From: Parapedobacter lycopersici_A
GTDB lineage: Bacteria > Bacteroidota > Bacteroidia > Sphingobacteriales > Sphingobacteriaceae
Assembly (NCBI RefSeq): GCF_040395035.1
Contig: NZ_JBEBRB010000002.1
Location: forward strand, 52,063-116,062
DNA length: 64,000 bases
Direction of reading: 5' to 3'
The notes below the pieces were generated by a model that saw only the letters and a program-made list of their open reading frames with translations, was not told where the DNA came from and made no database searches. Shown piece by piece: positions 25,963-34,707 of this stretch (the stretch's first letter is position 1; each line of letters opens with the position of its first letter). The position numbers and the translations under genes were made by a program.

Positions 25963-26613
25963 ATGAAAGGCTATACCAAACCGCTTATACTCGTTTTGTC
26001 TGTTCTGCTGATCGACCAGCTTGTTAAGTTTTGGATCAAGCTCAATATGACACTCGGGCAGGAGTATAAAATACTGGGCGACTGGTTTATCATCCATTTT
26101 ACCGAAAACAACGGCATGGCCTTTGGCCTGGAGTTCGGCGGCGAAACCGGCAAACTCGCCCTGTCCCTGTTCCGCATCGCGGCGGTGATCGGCATTGCAT
26201 ACGGCCTGCATTACATGGTCAAAAACAAATACCACAGGGGGTTTATCCTCAATGTGGCCTTGATTTTTGCCGGAGCGCTCGGAAACATCATTGACTCGAC
26301 CGTCTATGGCATGCTGTTCAGTGAGAGCACCTGGTTTGAGAAAGCCCGGCTGTTTCCGGTCGAAGGCGGTTATTCGGGTTTATTCCACGGTAAAGTGGTG
26401 GATATGCTGTATTTCCCGTTGGTGAAGGGCAATTTCCCTGACTGGTTCCCGATATGGGGCGGGTCTGATTTTCTCTTTTTCAGACCTGTGTTCAACATTG
26501 CCGATTCGGCGATTACCGTTGGTGTAATCCTCATCTTAATTTATCAGAAACGTTATTTCAAGGAAGAGGTTGTGGAGCCGGCGAGCTACAACAGCGAGGT
26601 GGTAGAAGATTAA
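25963..26613 (+). CDS. lspA: Lipoprotein signal peptidase II
   Basis: A 216-residue inner-membrane aspartic protease that cleaves prolipoproteins before the lipidated Cys. Four transmembrane segments are visible. The catalytic aspartates are in ALGNIIDSTVYG and FNIADSAITVG, and the ENNGMAFGLEFG motif is conserved. It is ~50 residues longer than E. coli LspA, mainly because of an insertion after the first Asp (FSESTWFEKARLFPVEGGYS), which is usual in this phylum. Many lipoproteins in the window would be its substrates. Confidence 0.95.
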   Translation: MKGYTKPLILVLSVLLIDQLVKFWIKLNMTLGQEYKILGDWFIIHFTENNGMAFGLEFGGETGKLALSLFRIAAVIGIAYGLHYMVKNKYHRGFILNVALIFAGALGNIIDSTVYGMLFSESTWFEKARLFPVEGGYSGLFHGKVVDMLYFPLVKGNFPDWFPIWGGSDFLFFRPVFNIADSAITVGVILILIYQKRYFKEEVVEPASYNSEVVED

Positions 26614-26618
26614 GACCG

Positions 26619-27587
26619 ATGAAAAAGGCTTATCCCACGAAACGGCCCAACGGTTTTTTTTTCCTGTTATGGATGCTGTGCAGTGGTTCTCTTACCGCAG
26701 CTGCCCAGCATGCCGACGAGCAGCTGATCCGCACCCATATCGAACAACTGGCCTCGGACGACATGAAGGGCCGTGGCACCGGCAGCAGGGAACTGCGCAA
26801 AGCCGCCCGCTACATTGTCGGCCAATTCAAGAAATACGGGCTGGCACCCGGCGGTCCCCGCCGGCAATACGACCAGCCTTTTACGGCCAGGGTAAGCCGG
26901 GTAGTGGTTAAAGCCCCTATCCCCCGGGCGAGCAACCTCCTTGGCTTCATTGATAACCGGGCACCTTATACCATTGTCATTGGTGCGCATTACGACCACC
27001 TGGGCCTGGGGATGCAGGGAGGGTCAAAAGATCCGGAGCCGTCGGGTAAAATCCATAACGGGGCCGATGACAACGCATCAGGTGTGGCGGGATTACTTGA
27101 ACTTGCCCGTTATTTCAGCCAGAATAACAAAACAGAACCCTATAACTTATTATTTATTGCGTTTTCTGCAGAAGAGCTTGGGCTATTGGGCTCCCGCTAC
27201 TTTGTAGAGCATCCGACCATACCCCTGCAGCAGCTTCATTTCATGTTTAACATGGACATGATCGGCCGGTACCAACCGGACCGCGGACTCGGTATTGGCG
27301 GGTATGGCACAAGTCCGTTATGGCCCGAAATTGTTGAAGGGATACAGACACCTATCCGGTATTTTACCGACAATGCCGGTAAGGGAGGCTCCGATCACCA
27401 TTCATTTTACATGGCATCCGTCCCGGTATTGTTTTTCCATACCGGTGGACATCCCGATTACCACGCCCCGGGCGATGATCCGGACAAGATTGATTACCGG
27501 GCGATGGCCCAGATTGTGAACCTGGGAATACAGCTCATTGAACGGGCCATGGAAAAAAATAAACTGCCGTTTACCGCGGCGGATTAA
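26619..27587 (+). CDS. Exported M28-family zinc aminopeptidase
   Basis: A 322-residue peptidase with an N-terminal signal peptide (residues 1-29, FFFLLWMLCSGSLTAAAQ). The M28 dizinc ligands are all visible: His in GAHYDHLG, Asp in GADDNASGVAG, the catalytic Glu pair in FSAEELGLLGSRYF, Asp in NMDMIGR and the final His in FHTGGHPDYH. There is no PA insertion domain. It starts 5 bp after lspA, so it is probably cotranscribed. It should release N-terminal amino acids from peptides in the periplasm. Confidence 0.9.
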   Translation: MKKAYPTKRPNGFFFLLWMLCSGSLTAAAQHADEQLIRTHIEQLASDDMKGRGTGSRELRKAARYIVGQFKKYGLAPGGPRRQYDQPFTARVSRVVVKAPIPRASNLLGFIDNRAPYTIVIGAHYDHLGLGMQGGSKDPEPSGKIHNGADDNASGVAGLLELARYFSQNNKTEPYNLLFIAFSAEELGLLGSRYFVEHPTIPLQQLHFMFNMDMIGRYQPDRGLGIGGYGTSPLWPEIVEGIQTPIRYFTDNAGKGGSDHHSFYMASVPVLFFHTGGHPDYHAPGDDPDKIDYRAMAQIVNLGIQLIERAMEKNKLPFTAAD

Positions 27588-27610
27588 CGCTATGATATTA
27601 AATACCGCAT

Positions 27611-28552
27611 ATGACATCAACACGTTCAACATTTAGCCTGCTGGTTACCGGCAGCAACGGATTGCTGGGGCAGAAGATTACCGACCTGGTGCTGCAAGAC
27701 GGACAGATTGACTTAATCGCAACTTCCCGTGGTGAAAACCGGCACCCGGTCAGTACCGGTTACCGTTATATCGACCTGGACATCCTGGATAAACAACGGC
27801 TGCGGGAGGTCATTACACAGGAACGTCCGGATGTGATCGTTAATACGGCGGCCATGACTCATGTGGATGTCTGCGAACAGGACCCGGCCGGCTGCCGCAG
27901 GCTGAATGTCGACACGGTACAGGAGCTGGTGGCATTATGTGAGGAACTGGGTATCCATTTTATCCACCTGTCAACCGACTTTATTTTTGATGGCCAGCAC
28001 GGCCCATACGCGGAAGACGATGAGCCCAACCCGCTGAGTTTATACGGCCAGAGCAAGCTGGATGCAGAACACCTGATCCGGCAATCGTCGTGCAAGTGGA
28101 CCATCCTTCGTACGATACTGGTATACGGCGTAGTGGCCGACATGAGCCGCAGCAACATTGTGCTGTGGGCCAAAGGTGCACTGGAAAAAGGCCAGCCGCT
28201 GAATGTGGTAAACGACCAATGGCGCATGCCCACCCTGGCTGAAGACCTGGCACAGGCCTGTCTGCTGGCGGCGGCGAAAGGTGCCGAAGGTGTTTTCCAT
28301 ATTTCAGGGGAAGATTTCTTTGCCATTGACGAACTGGTGGCAGCTGTTGCCGATTACTGGCAGCTGGATAAATCGCTCATCAAACAGATCAGCTCCACTA
28401 CGCTGAGCCAGGCGGCACCACGGCCTGCACGCACCGGATTTCACCTGGAGAAAGCACGAAAAATACTGGGTTATGCGCCACACAGCTTTCAGGAAGGGTT
28501 GGCGGTGGTCGACCGCCAGCTACGGGCAAAAGATGTGAAAGACAAAAATTAA
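27611..28552 (+). CDS. RmlD-like NAD(P)-dependent sugar reductase / epimerase
   Basis: A 313-residue extended SDR of the dTDP-4-dehydrorhamnose reductase (RmlD) type. It opens with VTGSNGLLGQKI, has NTAAMTHVDVCEQDP, the catalytic STDFIFDG and Y-x-x-x-K in YGQSKLDAE, and ends with EKARKILGYAPHSFQEGL. No rmlA, rmlB or rmlC neighbours exist, so the true substrate is uncertain; in Bacteroidota this subgroup is often a stand-alone gene. It follows the M28 gene by 23 bp and is followed after 15 bp by an acyl-CoA thioesterase. Confidence 0.82.
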   Translation: MTSTRSTFSLLVTGSNGLLGQKITDLVLQDGQIDLIATSRGENRHPVSTGYRYIDLDILDKQRLREVITQERPDVIVNTAAMTHVDVCEQDPAGCRRLNVDTVQELVALCEELGIHFIHLSTDFIFDGQHGPYAEDDEPNPLSLYGQSKLDAEHLIRQSSCKWTILRTILVYGVVADMSRSNIVLWAKGALEKGQPLNVVNDQWRMPTLAEDLAQACLLAAAKGAEGVFHISGEDFFAIDELVAAVADYWQLDKSLIKQISSTTLSQAAPRPARTGFHLEKARKILGYAPHSFQEGLAVVDRQLRAKDVKDKN

Positions 28553-28567
28553 TCCCATCTTTGCAGC

Positions 28568-29095
28568 ATGAGCCAGCAGAAGTTTGCCCGCGAATCATTC
28601 ACGATCATGAATGAGTTGGTATTGCCCAACGACACCAACCCACTGAATAATTTAATGGGCGGGCGTCTGCTGCATTGGATGGATATTGCCGCCGCCATAT
28701 CGGCCCAGAAACATTGCAACCGCATTGTGGTAACGGCCTCTGTGGACAACGTTTCATTTAAGCACCCCATCAAACTGGGCGATGTCATTAGCATCGAGGC
28801 ACAGGTGACACGGGCATTCAACACATCGGTAGAGGTTCGGCTTACCGTGTGGGCGCAGAACATTCCTTCGGCTACACGGGTAAAATCAAATGAAGCTTTT
28901 TATACGTTCGTGGCCATCGACGAAGCGGGTAAAACCATGGCTGTTCCCCGGCTCATACCGGAAACTGCGGAAGAGCAAAAGCTGTACGATGAAGCATTAT
29001 ACCGGCGGGAACTGCGGTTGGTGCTGGCCGGAAAACTCAAACCTAAAGACGCAAAGGAGCTTCAAAACCTCTTTAAAGAGGTGGTTAAAGATTAA
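28568..29095 (+). CDS. Acyl-CoA thioesterase (hot-dog fold, YciA/BFIT type)
   Basis: A 175-residue hot-dog thioesterase hydrolysing acyl-CoA to free acid and CoA. Conserved features are MNELVLPNDTNPLNNLMGGRLLHWMD, with the catalytic Asn and Asp positions, and VDNVSFKHPIKLGD. The C-terminal ~40 residues are Lys/Glu-rich helices. It is the last gene of the rightward unit and is convergent with the EVE gene, with only 2 bp between the stops. Confidence 0.9.
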   Translation: MSQQKFARESFTIMNELVLPNDTNPLNNLMGGRLLHWMDIAAAISAQKHCNRIVVTASVDNVSFKHPIKLGDVISIEAQVTRAFNTSVEVRLTVWAQNIPSATRVKSNEAFYTFVAIDEAGKTMAVPRLIPETAEEQKLYDEALYRRELRLVLAGKLKPKDAKELQNLFKEVVKD

Positions 29096-29097
29096 CG

Positions 29098-29505
29098 TTA
29101 TCCGTTACCCAACGCAATGATGCGGTCGAAATGTGCACGCGTAAGCGGCATGACGGACAACCTCCCCTGCCTCACCAATGCAACATCCTGCAATTGTTCA
29201 TCTGCTTTGATGGCTTCCAGCGTAACCGGTTTTTTTAGGGTTTCCACCGGAGATAAATCCACCACTACCCAGCGTTCATCTGCCGTAGTGGGATCCTGAT
29301 AGGCCTCTTTTACCACTTTAGCAATGCCAACCACTTCCTTGCCCTCGTTACTGTGGTAAAATAAAACCAGATCGCCTTCCTTCATCGCTTGGAGGTTATT
29401 GCGGGCCTGGTAATTGCGTACACCGTCCCAGTAGGTACGCTTATCCTTAAGGAATTGCTGCCAGCTGTATTTAAACGGTTCCGATTTTACTAAAAAATAA
29501 TTCAT
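29098..29505 (-). CDS. EVE-domain protein
   Basis: A 135-residue EVE domain (PUA-like fold), which binds modified bases in DNA or RNA. It starts MNYFLVKSEPFKYSWQQF and carries the family blocks TYWDGVRNYQARN and GDLVLFYHSNEGKEVVGIA. Some EVE proteins are parts of defence systems, but stand-alone ones like this are common housekeeping genes. It is 18 bp downstream of gldC and is probably cotranscribed. Confidence 0.9.
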   Translation of the reverse strand: MNYFLVKSEPFKYSWQQFLKDKRTYWDGVRNYQARNNLQAMKEGDLVLFYHSNEGKEVVGIAKVVKEAYQDPTTADERWVVVDLSPVETLKKPVTLEAIKADEQLQDVALVRQGRLSVMPLTRAHFDRIIALGNG

Positions 29506-29523
29506 GGCCGGATCTATTTCAGG

Positions 29524-29874
29524 TTAGTTTTGCTTCTGCACGACTTCCATCTTTTCAGCGAAATGTTCGCAGTAGTCACGCAGGTCGCCGATTACGGCTT
29601 TTGCCATGGCGTCGTCGCCTGAAGCGCGGATGAAGCTGTCGCCCATGGTCTGCAATGTCTCATAAAAAAACCGCTTCATTTCATCCAGTGGCATATCCTT
29701 GGTCCACAAGTCAATGCGAAGCGAATTTTTATACTGGTGATCCCAAAGCGACAGGAACAGGGCCTTCGCCGGCAGGGCTTCTTTATTTTCCCCATCGGTA
29801 GATTCCCAGGTAATCTGGTCGGGTACGTTGTTTTCGTCCAGCTCAATTGTCAATTTTATCTCTGCCTTTTTCAT
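29524..29874 (-). CDS. gldC: Gliding motility protein GldC
   Basis: A 116-residue cytosolic protein matching GldC: MKKAEIKLTIELDENNVPDQ, then ITWESTDGENKEALPAKALF, and FFYETLQTMGDSFIRAS. GldC is needed for gliding in Flavobacterium but is conserved in many non-gliding Bacteroidota, so it need not mean motility here. Its start region has been duplicated upstream (see repeat at 29869-29945), which creates a short leader ORF ending on the gldC ATG. Confidence 0.9.
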   Translation of the reverse strand: MKKAEIKLTIELDENNVPDQITWESTDGENKEALPAKALFLSLWDHQYKNSLRIDLWTKDMPLDEMKRFFYETLQTMGDSFIRASGDDAMAKAVIGDLRDYCEHFAEKMEVVQKQN

Positions 29875-29945
29875 CTATATAACTTGTTCTTTAACGGTGA
29901 TGAAGCTTGCTCCGCAGGTTTCATCTATATAACTTGTTCTTTAAC
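29869..29945. repeat. 27-bp direct repeat with 50-bp period covering the gldC start
   Basis: Bases 29869-29895 and 29919-29945 are identical over 27 bp and include the gldC start codon and the 20 bp before it. The period is 50 bp, so the event looks like a tandem duplication of a 50-bp block. The second copy is upstream of the first in the direction of gldC transcription. Confidence 0.93.
29871..29924 (-). CDS. Short leader ORF of 17 codons upstream of gldC
   Basis: The ATG of the second repeat copy (29924-29922) opens a frame MKPAEQASSPLKNKLYR and stops at TGA 29873-29871. That stop overlaps the gldC ATG (ATGA). Because the duplicated start carries the same upstream context as gldC itself, ribosomes that use the gldC start should use this one too. 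Translation is inferred, and the peptide may have no function. Confidence 0.4.
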   Translation of the reverse strand: MKPAEQASSPLKNKLYR

Positions 29946-29950
29946 AATAA

Positions 29951-30199
29951 TCACCCGATCCTGATGAACCAGATGACCAATACCACCATCGCAATAAAAA
30001 TGGCTTCGGCGATCCAGATTCGCTTTAACCGGCGCAGCATGAGGCGGAAAAACTGGTCTGCCACGACAAGCACCAGCAAAAGTAACAAAAACCAGCCAAT
30101 GCCGGCTATTCCCTTGTCATTCATCAGCAGCTGCCATAGGATTCCGGTCATCAGTAACGCGGCAGCAATATTTAACGGGGTAATTCGCATGGGTTTCAT
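29951..30199 (-). CDS. Small membrane protein of unknown function
   Basis: An 82-residue protein with two or three hydrophobic segments (LNIAAALLMTGILWQLLM, GWFLLLLLVLVVADQF, IAEAIFIAMVVLVIWFI) split by a basic RLMLRRLKR loop. Its ATG (30199) overlaps the DEAD-box helicase stop in ATGA, so translation is probably coupled; a second Met at 30190 is possible. I do not recognise a family. Confidence 0.65.
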   Translation of the reverse strand: MKPMRITPLNIAAALLMTGILWQLLMNDKGIAGIGWFLLLLLVLVVADQFFRLMLRRLKRIWIAEAIFIAMVVLVIWFIRIG

Positions 30200-31521
30200 C
30201 GCTTCGGCTTGCGTGTCCGGGATTTATGCTTTTGAAATGCTCCTGCATGACTGCCGGTTGACTTCTGGTTTGTGGTTTTCTTTTCATGGAAGGCTCCCTT
30301 GAATTCGGGGTTTTCTTTCCTTTTCTGGTTGTCAATTTCCCGTGCAATGGCCTGCCTTTCCTCGAACCCGGTCTGTTCGATAAATACACCTTCCGGTATA
30401 TCCGACACCGGGATCTGCTGCCGGATAAGCTTTTCGATCTTATGGATATAATAGGCCTCGGCAGGGTTACAGAACGTGATGGCGTCACCTGTCTGAAATG
30501 CGCGGCCCGTACGGCCGATGCGATGCACGTAATCCTCGATAACGATGGGCACATCAAAATTGATCACGTGGCTCACGTTGCTGACATCCAGTCCCCTTGC
30601 GGCTACATCCGTAGCCACCAGGATCCGGATTTCACCGGCCTTGAATGCGTTAATCGAATTGATCCGTGTATTTTGTCCTTTATTGGCATGAATGACCCTT
30701 ACGTTGTCTGCCCCGTACCTGCGCTCAAGAAAATGAAACACCTGGTCCGCTACCGCCTTGGTTTTGCAAAAAACAATAAGCCGATGCAGTGCTTCATCGT
30801 CTTTAAGCAGGTGCTGAAGCAGGTTGATCTTGGTTTTGAGGTTGGGCACATAATAGAGCGTCTGTGTTACCGTCTGCGCCGGCGTGGCCTGCTCCGTTAC
30901 CTCTACGATGGTTGGGAAAGCCAGAAAATCGCCCGCAATCCTGTGCACGAGCTCGCCCATGGTTGCCGAAAACAACAGGTTCTGCCGTTTCCGGGGCACT
31001 ACTTCCAGGATACGGTGCAATTTGCCGATAAAACCCATATCCATCATCTTATCCGCCTCGTCAATCACCAGCACGTTCAGCGATTTGGTAACGATATGCC
31101 CCGCGAGGTAGAGATCAAGAAAACGGCCCGGAGTAGCCACGAGGATATCCACTCCCTTATCAAGTTCGGCGATCTGTGTTTTCGGGCCAAGCCCTCCGTA
31201 TAGGACAACCGTCCGCAGGTCGGTATATCGGGCAAACAGGCGAATGTTTTCCTCGATCTGCATGGCCAGTTCACGGGTGGGCGACAGGATCAGCGCCCGC
31301 GGATCTTGGCCCTGCGCATATTTCAGTTTCATCAATACCGGCAGCACAAATGCAGCGGTCTTCCCTGTGCCGGTCTGGGCGATACCCATTACGTCCTGCC
31401 CGGCCAGCACCGGCGGAATGGCTTTCTGCTGGATGGCCGTAGGCGCAGTATAACCCGCCTCTTCAATCGCGCTCAGGAGCTGCTTATTGAACTTAAAATC
31501 CGCAAAGGTATTCCGTTCCAT
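30196..31521 (-). CDS. DEAD-box RNA helicase (RhlE-like)
   Basis: A ~441-residue ATP-dependent RNA helicase. From Met 31521: F-x-x-F and Q motif (FADFKFNKQLL, APTAIQQKAIPP), Walker A AQTGTGKTAAF, motif Ia PTRELAMQI, DEAD in VIDEADKMMD, SAT in LFSATMG, and motif VI YVHRIGRTGRAF. The C-terminal ~60 residues are a Lys/Arg/Gln-rich basic tail. The 9 codons before 31521 lack family similarity. It probably acts in RNA turnover or ribosome assembly. A small membrane protein gene overlaps its 3' end. Confidence 0.95.
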   Translation of the reverse strand: MERNTFADFKFNKQLLSAIEEAGYTAPTAIQQKAIPPVLAGQDVMGIAQTGTGKTAAFVLPVLMKLKYAQGQDPRALILSPTRELAMQIEENIRLFARYTDLRTVVLYGGLGPKTQIAELDKGVDILVATPGRFLDLYLAGHIVTKSLNVLVIDEADKMMDMGFIGKLHRILEVVPRKRQNLLFSATMGELVHRIAGDFLAFPTIVEVTEQATPAQTVTQTLYYVPNLKTKINLLQHLLKDDEALHRLIVFCKTKAVADQVFHFLERRYGADNVRVIHANKGQNTRINSINAFKAGEIRILVATDVAARGLDVSNVSHVINFDVPIVIEDYVHRIGRTGRAFQTGDAITFCNPAEAYYIHKIEKLIRQQIPVSDIPEGVFIEQTGFEERQAIAREIDNQKRKENPEFKGAFHEKKTTNQKSTGSHAGAFQKHKSRTRKPKR

Positions 31522-31582
31522 CCGGCAAAGATAGGAAAAGCGCATCAATACAGGATGAAGGGGATGTATGCGAACACCGCGT

Positions 31583-31942
31583 TCAGGTTAAGGGCACATC
31601 GCGTCTTACCAACAGCACCCGGCTATCTTCCAGTAACAGGTAACCGTATTCATAGCAAAACCGGTACTGGCTGCCCTGTCTGGTGGTATAAATCTCCGTA
31701 ATATACTTAAAATCGAACCCCAGAGCCCGCATGGCGCCGGTGCCGACCCTTGCCTTACCCTCCGGATTCAGTACCTTAAGGATATTACGGTTCTTTTTAA
31801 GGATATGATTAATTTTTCGAAAATATGCCGTTTCCCGGCTGCGCATGCGGTTATTATAATTACTCCGGCACGCATCATCGCAAAATTTCTTGTCGGCCCG
31901 GCCAACAATAGGCTGTTGGCAGTCCAGGCAGCATTTTTCCAT
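31583..31942 (-). CDS. Small protein with N-terminal zinc ribbon
   Basis: A 119-residue protein with a C-x-x-C...C-x-x-x-C treble-clef-like ribbon (CLDCQQPIVG, KKFCDDACRSNYNNR) followed by a helical and beta region (NPEGKARVGTGAMRALGFDF). I recall this as a common conserved hypothetical of Bacteroidota with no known role; nucleic-acid binding is plausible from the ribbon. It is 61 bp upstream of the helicase gene. Confidence 0.75.
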   Translation of the reverse strand: MEKCCLDCQQPIVGRADKKFCDDACRSNYNNRMRSRETAYFRKINHILKKNRNILKVLNPEGKARVGTGAMRALGFDFKYITEIYTTRQGSQYRFCYEYGYLLLEDSRVLLVRRDVPLT

Positions 31943-32057
31943 CGCATGAGGTTTATCGGTCGACTTCTTTAGGTTACAGCATTAAAGATAATGGTTCTCG
32001 GGCGGAAATAAAAATCGGGGCGTAGACATCCTATTTTTTAATTCGCAGGGCGATTTG

Positions 32058-32065
32058 TAGTTTTG
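32058..32065 (+). promoter_or_regulatory. -7 box of the GT4 gene
   Basis: TAGTTTTG matches TAnnTTTG and lies 19 bp before the start codon of the glycosyltransferase gene. Confidence 0.55.
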
Positions 32066-32084
32066 TTTCCATTCACCTGCATTA

Positions 32085-33245
32085 ATGCGCATATTAATCA
32101 TCCACAATCATTACCAGCACCCGGGGGGTGAAGACGTTGTTTTCGGGCAGGAAAGAGACCTGCTGAACGACACAGCGGCCGTCTCCACGCTTACCTTCCG
32201 GAACCAAAAGGGCTGGCGTGGATTGTGGCAGACCCTTTGGTCGCCCTGGAATATCTGGGCCGGCCAGCGGGTGAAACGGGCAATCAGGCAGCACGCGCCA
32301 ACCATCATCCATATCCATAACCTGCATTACGCAATCGGGCCGATTGCCGTCCGTATCGCTAAGCGAAGGGGCATACCGGTGGTCATGACGTTGCACAATT
32401 ACCGCCTGCTTTGCCCATCGGCTACGCTGTTCCATAACGGGCAGGTATTTACGGAAAGCTTGCACACGGCTTTTCCATGGGATGCCGTACGGCTGGGTGT
32501 ACACAGCCATTCACGGATAAAGACGGGCTGGCTGGCACTGACCGTATGGCTCCACAAACAACTGGGAACATGGAACCAGGTCGACCGTTACCTGGTGTTA
32601 ACCGACTTTGCGAAGCAGCTTTTCGTGAACTCTTCCTTTGGGGTACCGGCGGCTAAATTTGCCGTTAAACCCAACTTTGCAACCGGATTTCCGCTTACCG
32701 ACCGGCCCCGTAGCGTTCATTTTCTGTTCGTGGGCCGGCTTGCCGAAGAAAAAGGCATTGACGTGTTGCTACAGGCATTCGCCCATACTGGCCATACGCT
32801 GCGGATTGCAGGCGATGGGCCATTGAAGGACAAGGTACTGGCTTACGGTAAACAGCACCCCAATATCCATTACCTCGGCGCGCTCAATGCGCAGCACATC
32901 CGCGCGGAACTGGCGGTATGTTCGGCATTGGTTTTCCCGTCCATCTGGTACGAAGGAATGCCGATGACGCTCCTTGAGGCATTTGCCTCGGGTACACCGG
33001 TAATCGCCAGCGATCTCGGGGCGATGGCTACGATGATCAACCACGGGGAAAATGGATGGTTATTCACCTCCGGGGATGCCCGGGGGTTACAGCACCGGAT
33101 AGCTGAATGGTTGCAACTGGACGAAACCGATCGTGCCGCGATTGGCAGAAAGGCCCGTGCACGTTTTGAACAGCGTTACACAGCCACGGTAAACCGGGTA
33201 TTGCTGATGGATATTTACCAAGCGCTCACCGGTAAGCCCGAATAA
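32085..33245 (+). CDS. Glycosyltransferase family 4 protein
   Basis: A 386-residue GT-B glycosyltransferase. The N-terminal domain begins MRILIIHNHYQHPGGEDVVF, with the GGED loop of acceptor binding. The C-terminal donor domain has FLFVGRLAEEKGIDVLLQAF, VFPSIWYEGMPMTLLEA and E-x-x-x-x-x-x-E spacing with FASGTPVIASDLG. Sugar donor and acceptor are unknown. It is a lone gene with its own -7 box, which is unusual because such genes are mostly in polysaccharide clusters. Confidence 0.9.
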   Translation: MRILIIHNHYQHPGGEDVVFGQERDLLNDTAAVSTLTFRNQKGWRGLWQTLWSPWNIWAGQRVKRAIRQHAPTIIHIHNLHYAIGPIAVRIAKRRGIPVVMTLHNYRLLCPSATLFHNGQVFTESLHTAFPWDAVRLGVHSHSRIKTGWLALTVWLHKQLGTWNQVDRYLVLTDFAKQLFVNSSFGVPAAKFAVKPNFATGFPLTDRPRSVHFLFVGRLAEEKGIDVLLQAFAHTGHTLRIAGDGPLKDKVLAYGKQHPNIHYLGALNAQHIRAELAVCSALVFPSIWYEGMPMTLLEAFASGTPVIASDLGAMATMINHGENGWLFTSGDARGLQHRIAEWLQLDETDRAAIGRKARARFEQRYTATVNRVLLMDIYQALTGKPE

Positions 33246-33342
33246 TTGCAGCGCCATTGTAACAAAACACGCTGGTTTGTATCCAAATAATTGTAAACTT
33301 GCATTGAATCAAACAAGCTTTTTCAGCAACCGCACGATCGTT

Positions 33343-34677
33343 ATGATAAAAAAATCCATATTGGCTTTGATCTGCGCCTCCATAGGTGTGCTAGGCAGTG
33401 CAACGGCCCAGAACAACATCGATTTCAAGACGTTCCGGCTTAACAATGGCCTTGAGGTATTACTCCATCAGGACACAACCACACCGATCGTGGCTGTATC
33501 CGTGATGTACCACGTGGGGTCCAAAAACGAAGATCCATCACGCACCGGCTTTGCCCATTTTTTTGAGCACCTGCTCTTCGAGGGCACGGAGCACATCGGC
33601 CGCGGCGAATACATGAAGAAAATCGAATCGATCGGCGGCACGCTCAATGCCTATACCACAAACGATATTACCTACTATTATGAAGTAGTGCCCTCAAATT
33701 ACCTGGAAACCGCACTGTACATGGAAAGTGAGCGTATGCTGCATGCAAAAATCGACTCCATTGGCATCGAAACCCAGCGAAGCGTGGTAAAGGAGGAGAT
33801 GCGGCAGCGCTATGACAACCAGCCCTACGGCACCATCCTGATGGAAACATTCAAACGCACCCACCAGAAACACCCGTATCACTGGACGGTGATTGGTTCC
33901 ATCGAACACCTGAATGCAGCAACCTTGGATGAGTTTATGCAATTCTACAAGACGTATTACGTGCCGAACAATGCCGTGCTTTCTATTGCCGGCGATATTG
34001 ACTATGCCCAGGCGGAGGCATGGATCAGGAAATATTTTGAGGAGATACCGAAAGGAACGGGCAGAATCGTCCGTCCTTCCGTCATCGAACCCAAGCGAAA
34101 TGCGGAAATCCGCGATACGGTATACGACAATATCCAGCTGCCTGCCGTGATCCAGGCGTATAACCTTCCGCCAAAGAAACACGCCGACGGTCCGGCACTG
34201 GACATGCTTTCCACCTACCTAACCGGCGGTAACAGTTCGCTGCTTACCAAAGAGATTGTAGATAAGCAACAGAAGGCCCTTACGGTTGGCGCTTATCCGC
34301 TGGATCTCGAAGATGGCGGTGTGTTTCTGCTGTATAGTATTGCTAATATGGGCGTATCGGCAGACACCCTGGAGCAGGCGATAGACGAACAGATTAACAA
34401 GGTGATTGCACAGGGCATTACCGAAGAAGATTTCCAGAAACTCCGCGCACAGATTGAAAACGCCATTGTCAGTCAGCACGCATCGGTTGCCGGGATTGCG
34501 GAGAGCCTGGCCGAAGCATGGACCTTTTTCGGCGATGCCAATGAAATCAACCATGAAATGGAAAAATACAACCGGGTGACGCGGGAAGACATCCAGCGGG
34601 TGGCGCGGCAATACCTTGCCAGAGACGGGCGTGTGGTACTGCATTACCTGCCTAAAGCGGCTGCCCAGAATCAATAA
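33343..34677 (+). CDS. M16-family zinc peptidase, catalytic subunit
   Basis: A 444-residue exported insulinase-type peptidase. Met 33343 begins a signal peptide (MIKKSILALICASIGVLGSA); the frame extends 22 codons upstream without signal character. The inverted zinc motif H-x-x-E-H is HFFEH (His72, Glu75, His76), and the distal Glu is in YMESERML. It pairs with the next gene, which lacks the motif, as in bacterial two-subunit M16B proteases. It probably degrades peptides in the periplasm. Confidence 0.93.
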   Translation: MIKKSILALICASIGVLGSATAQNNIDFKTFRLNNGLEVLLHQDTTTPIVAVSVMYHVGSKNEDPSRTGFAHFFEHLLFEGTEHIGRGEYMKKIESIGGTLNAYTTNDITYYYEVVPSNYLETALYMESERMLHAKIDSIGIETQRSVVKEEMRQRYDNQPYGTILMETFKRTHQKHPYHWTVIGSIEHLNAATLDEFMQFYKTYYVPNNAVLSIAGDIDYAQAEAWIRKYFEEIPKGTGRIVRPSVIEPKRNAEIRDTVYDNIQLPAVIQAYNLPPKKHADGPALDMLSTYLTGGNSSLLTKEIVDKQQKALTVGAYPLDLEDGGVFLLYSIANMGVSADTLEQAIDEQINKVIAQGITEEDFQKLRAQIENAIVSQHASVAGIAESLAEAWTFFGDANEINHEMEKYNRVTREDIQRVARQYLARDGRVVLHYLPKAAAQNQ

Positions 34678-34707
34678 AATTGACCATTACCAATTAAATA
34701 GAAAAAA

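Noticed and set aside
29098..29505. EVE-domain gene as part of a defence island
   Set aside because: Its neighbours are gldC and a thioesterase gene; stand-alone EVE genes are common.
30286..31203. Plus-strand ORF of 305 codons
   Set aside because: It is antisense to the DEAD-box helicase gene and has no recognisable domain.
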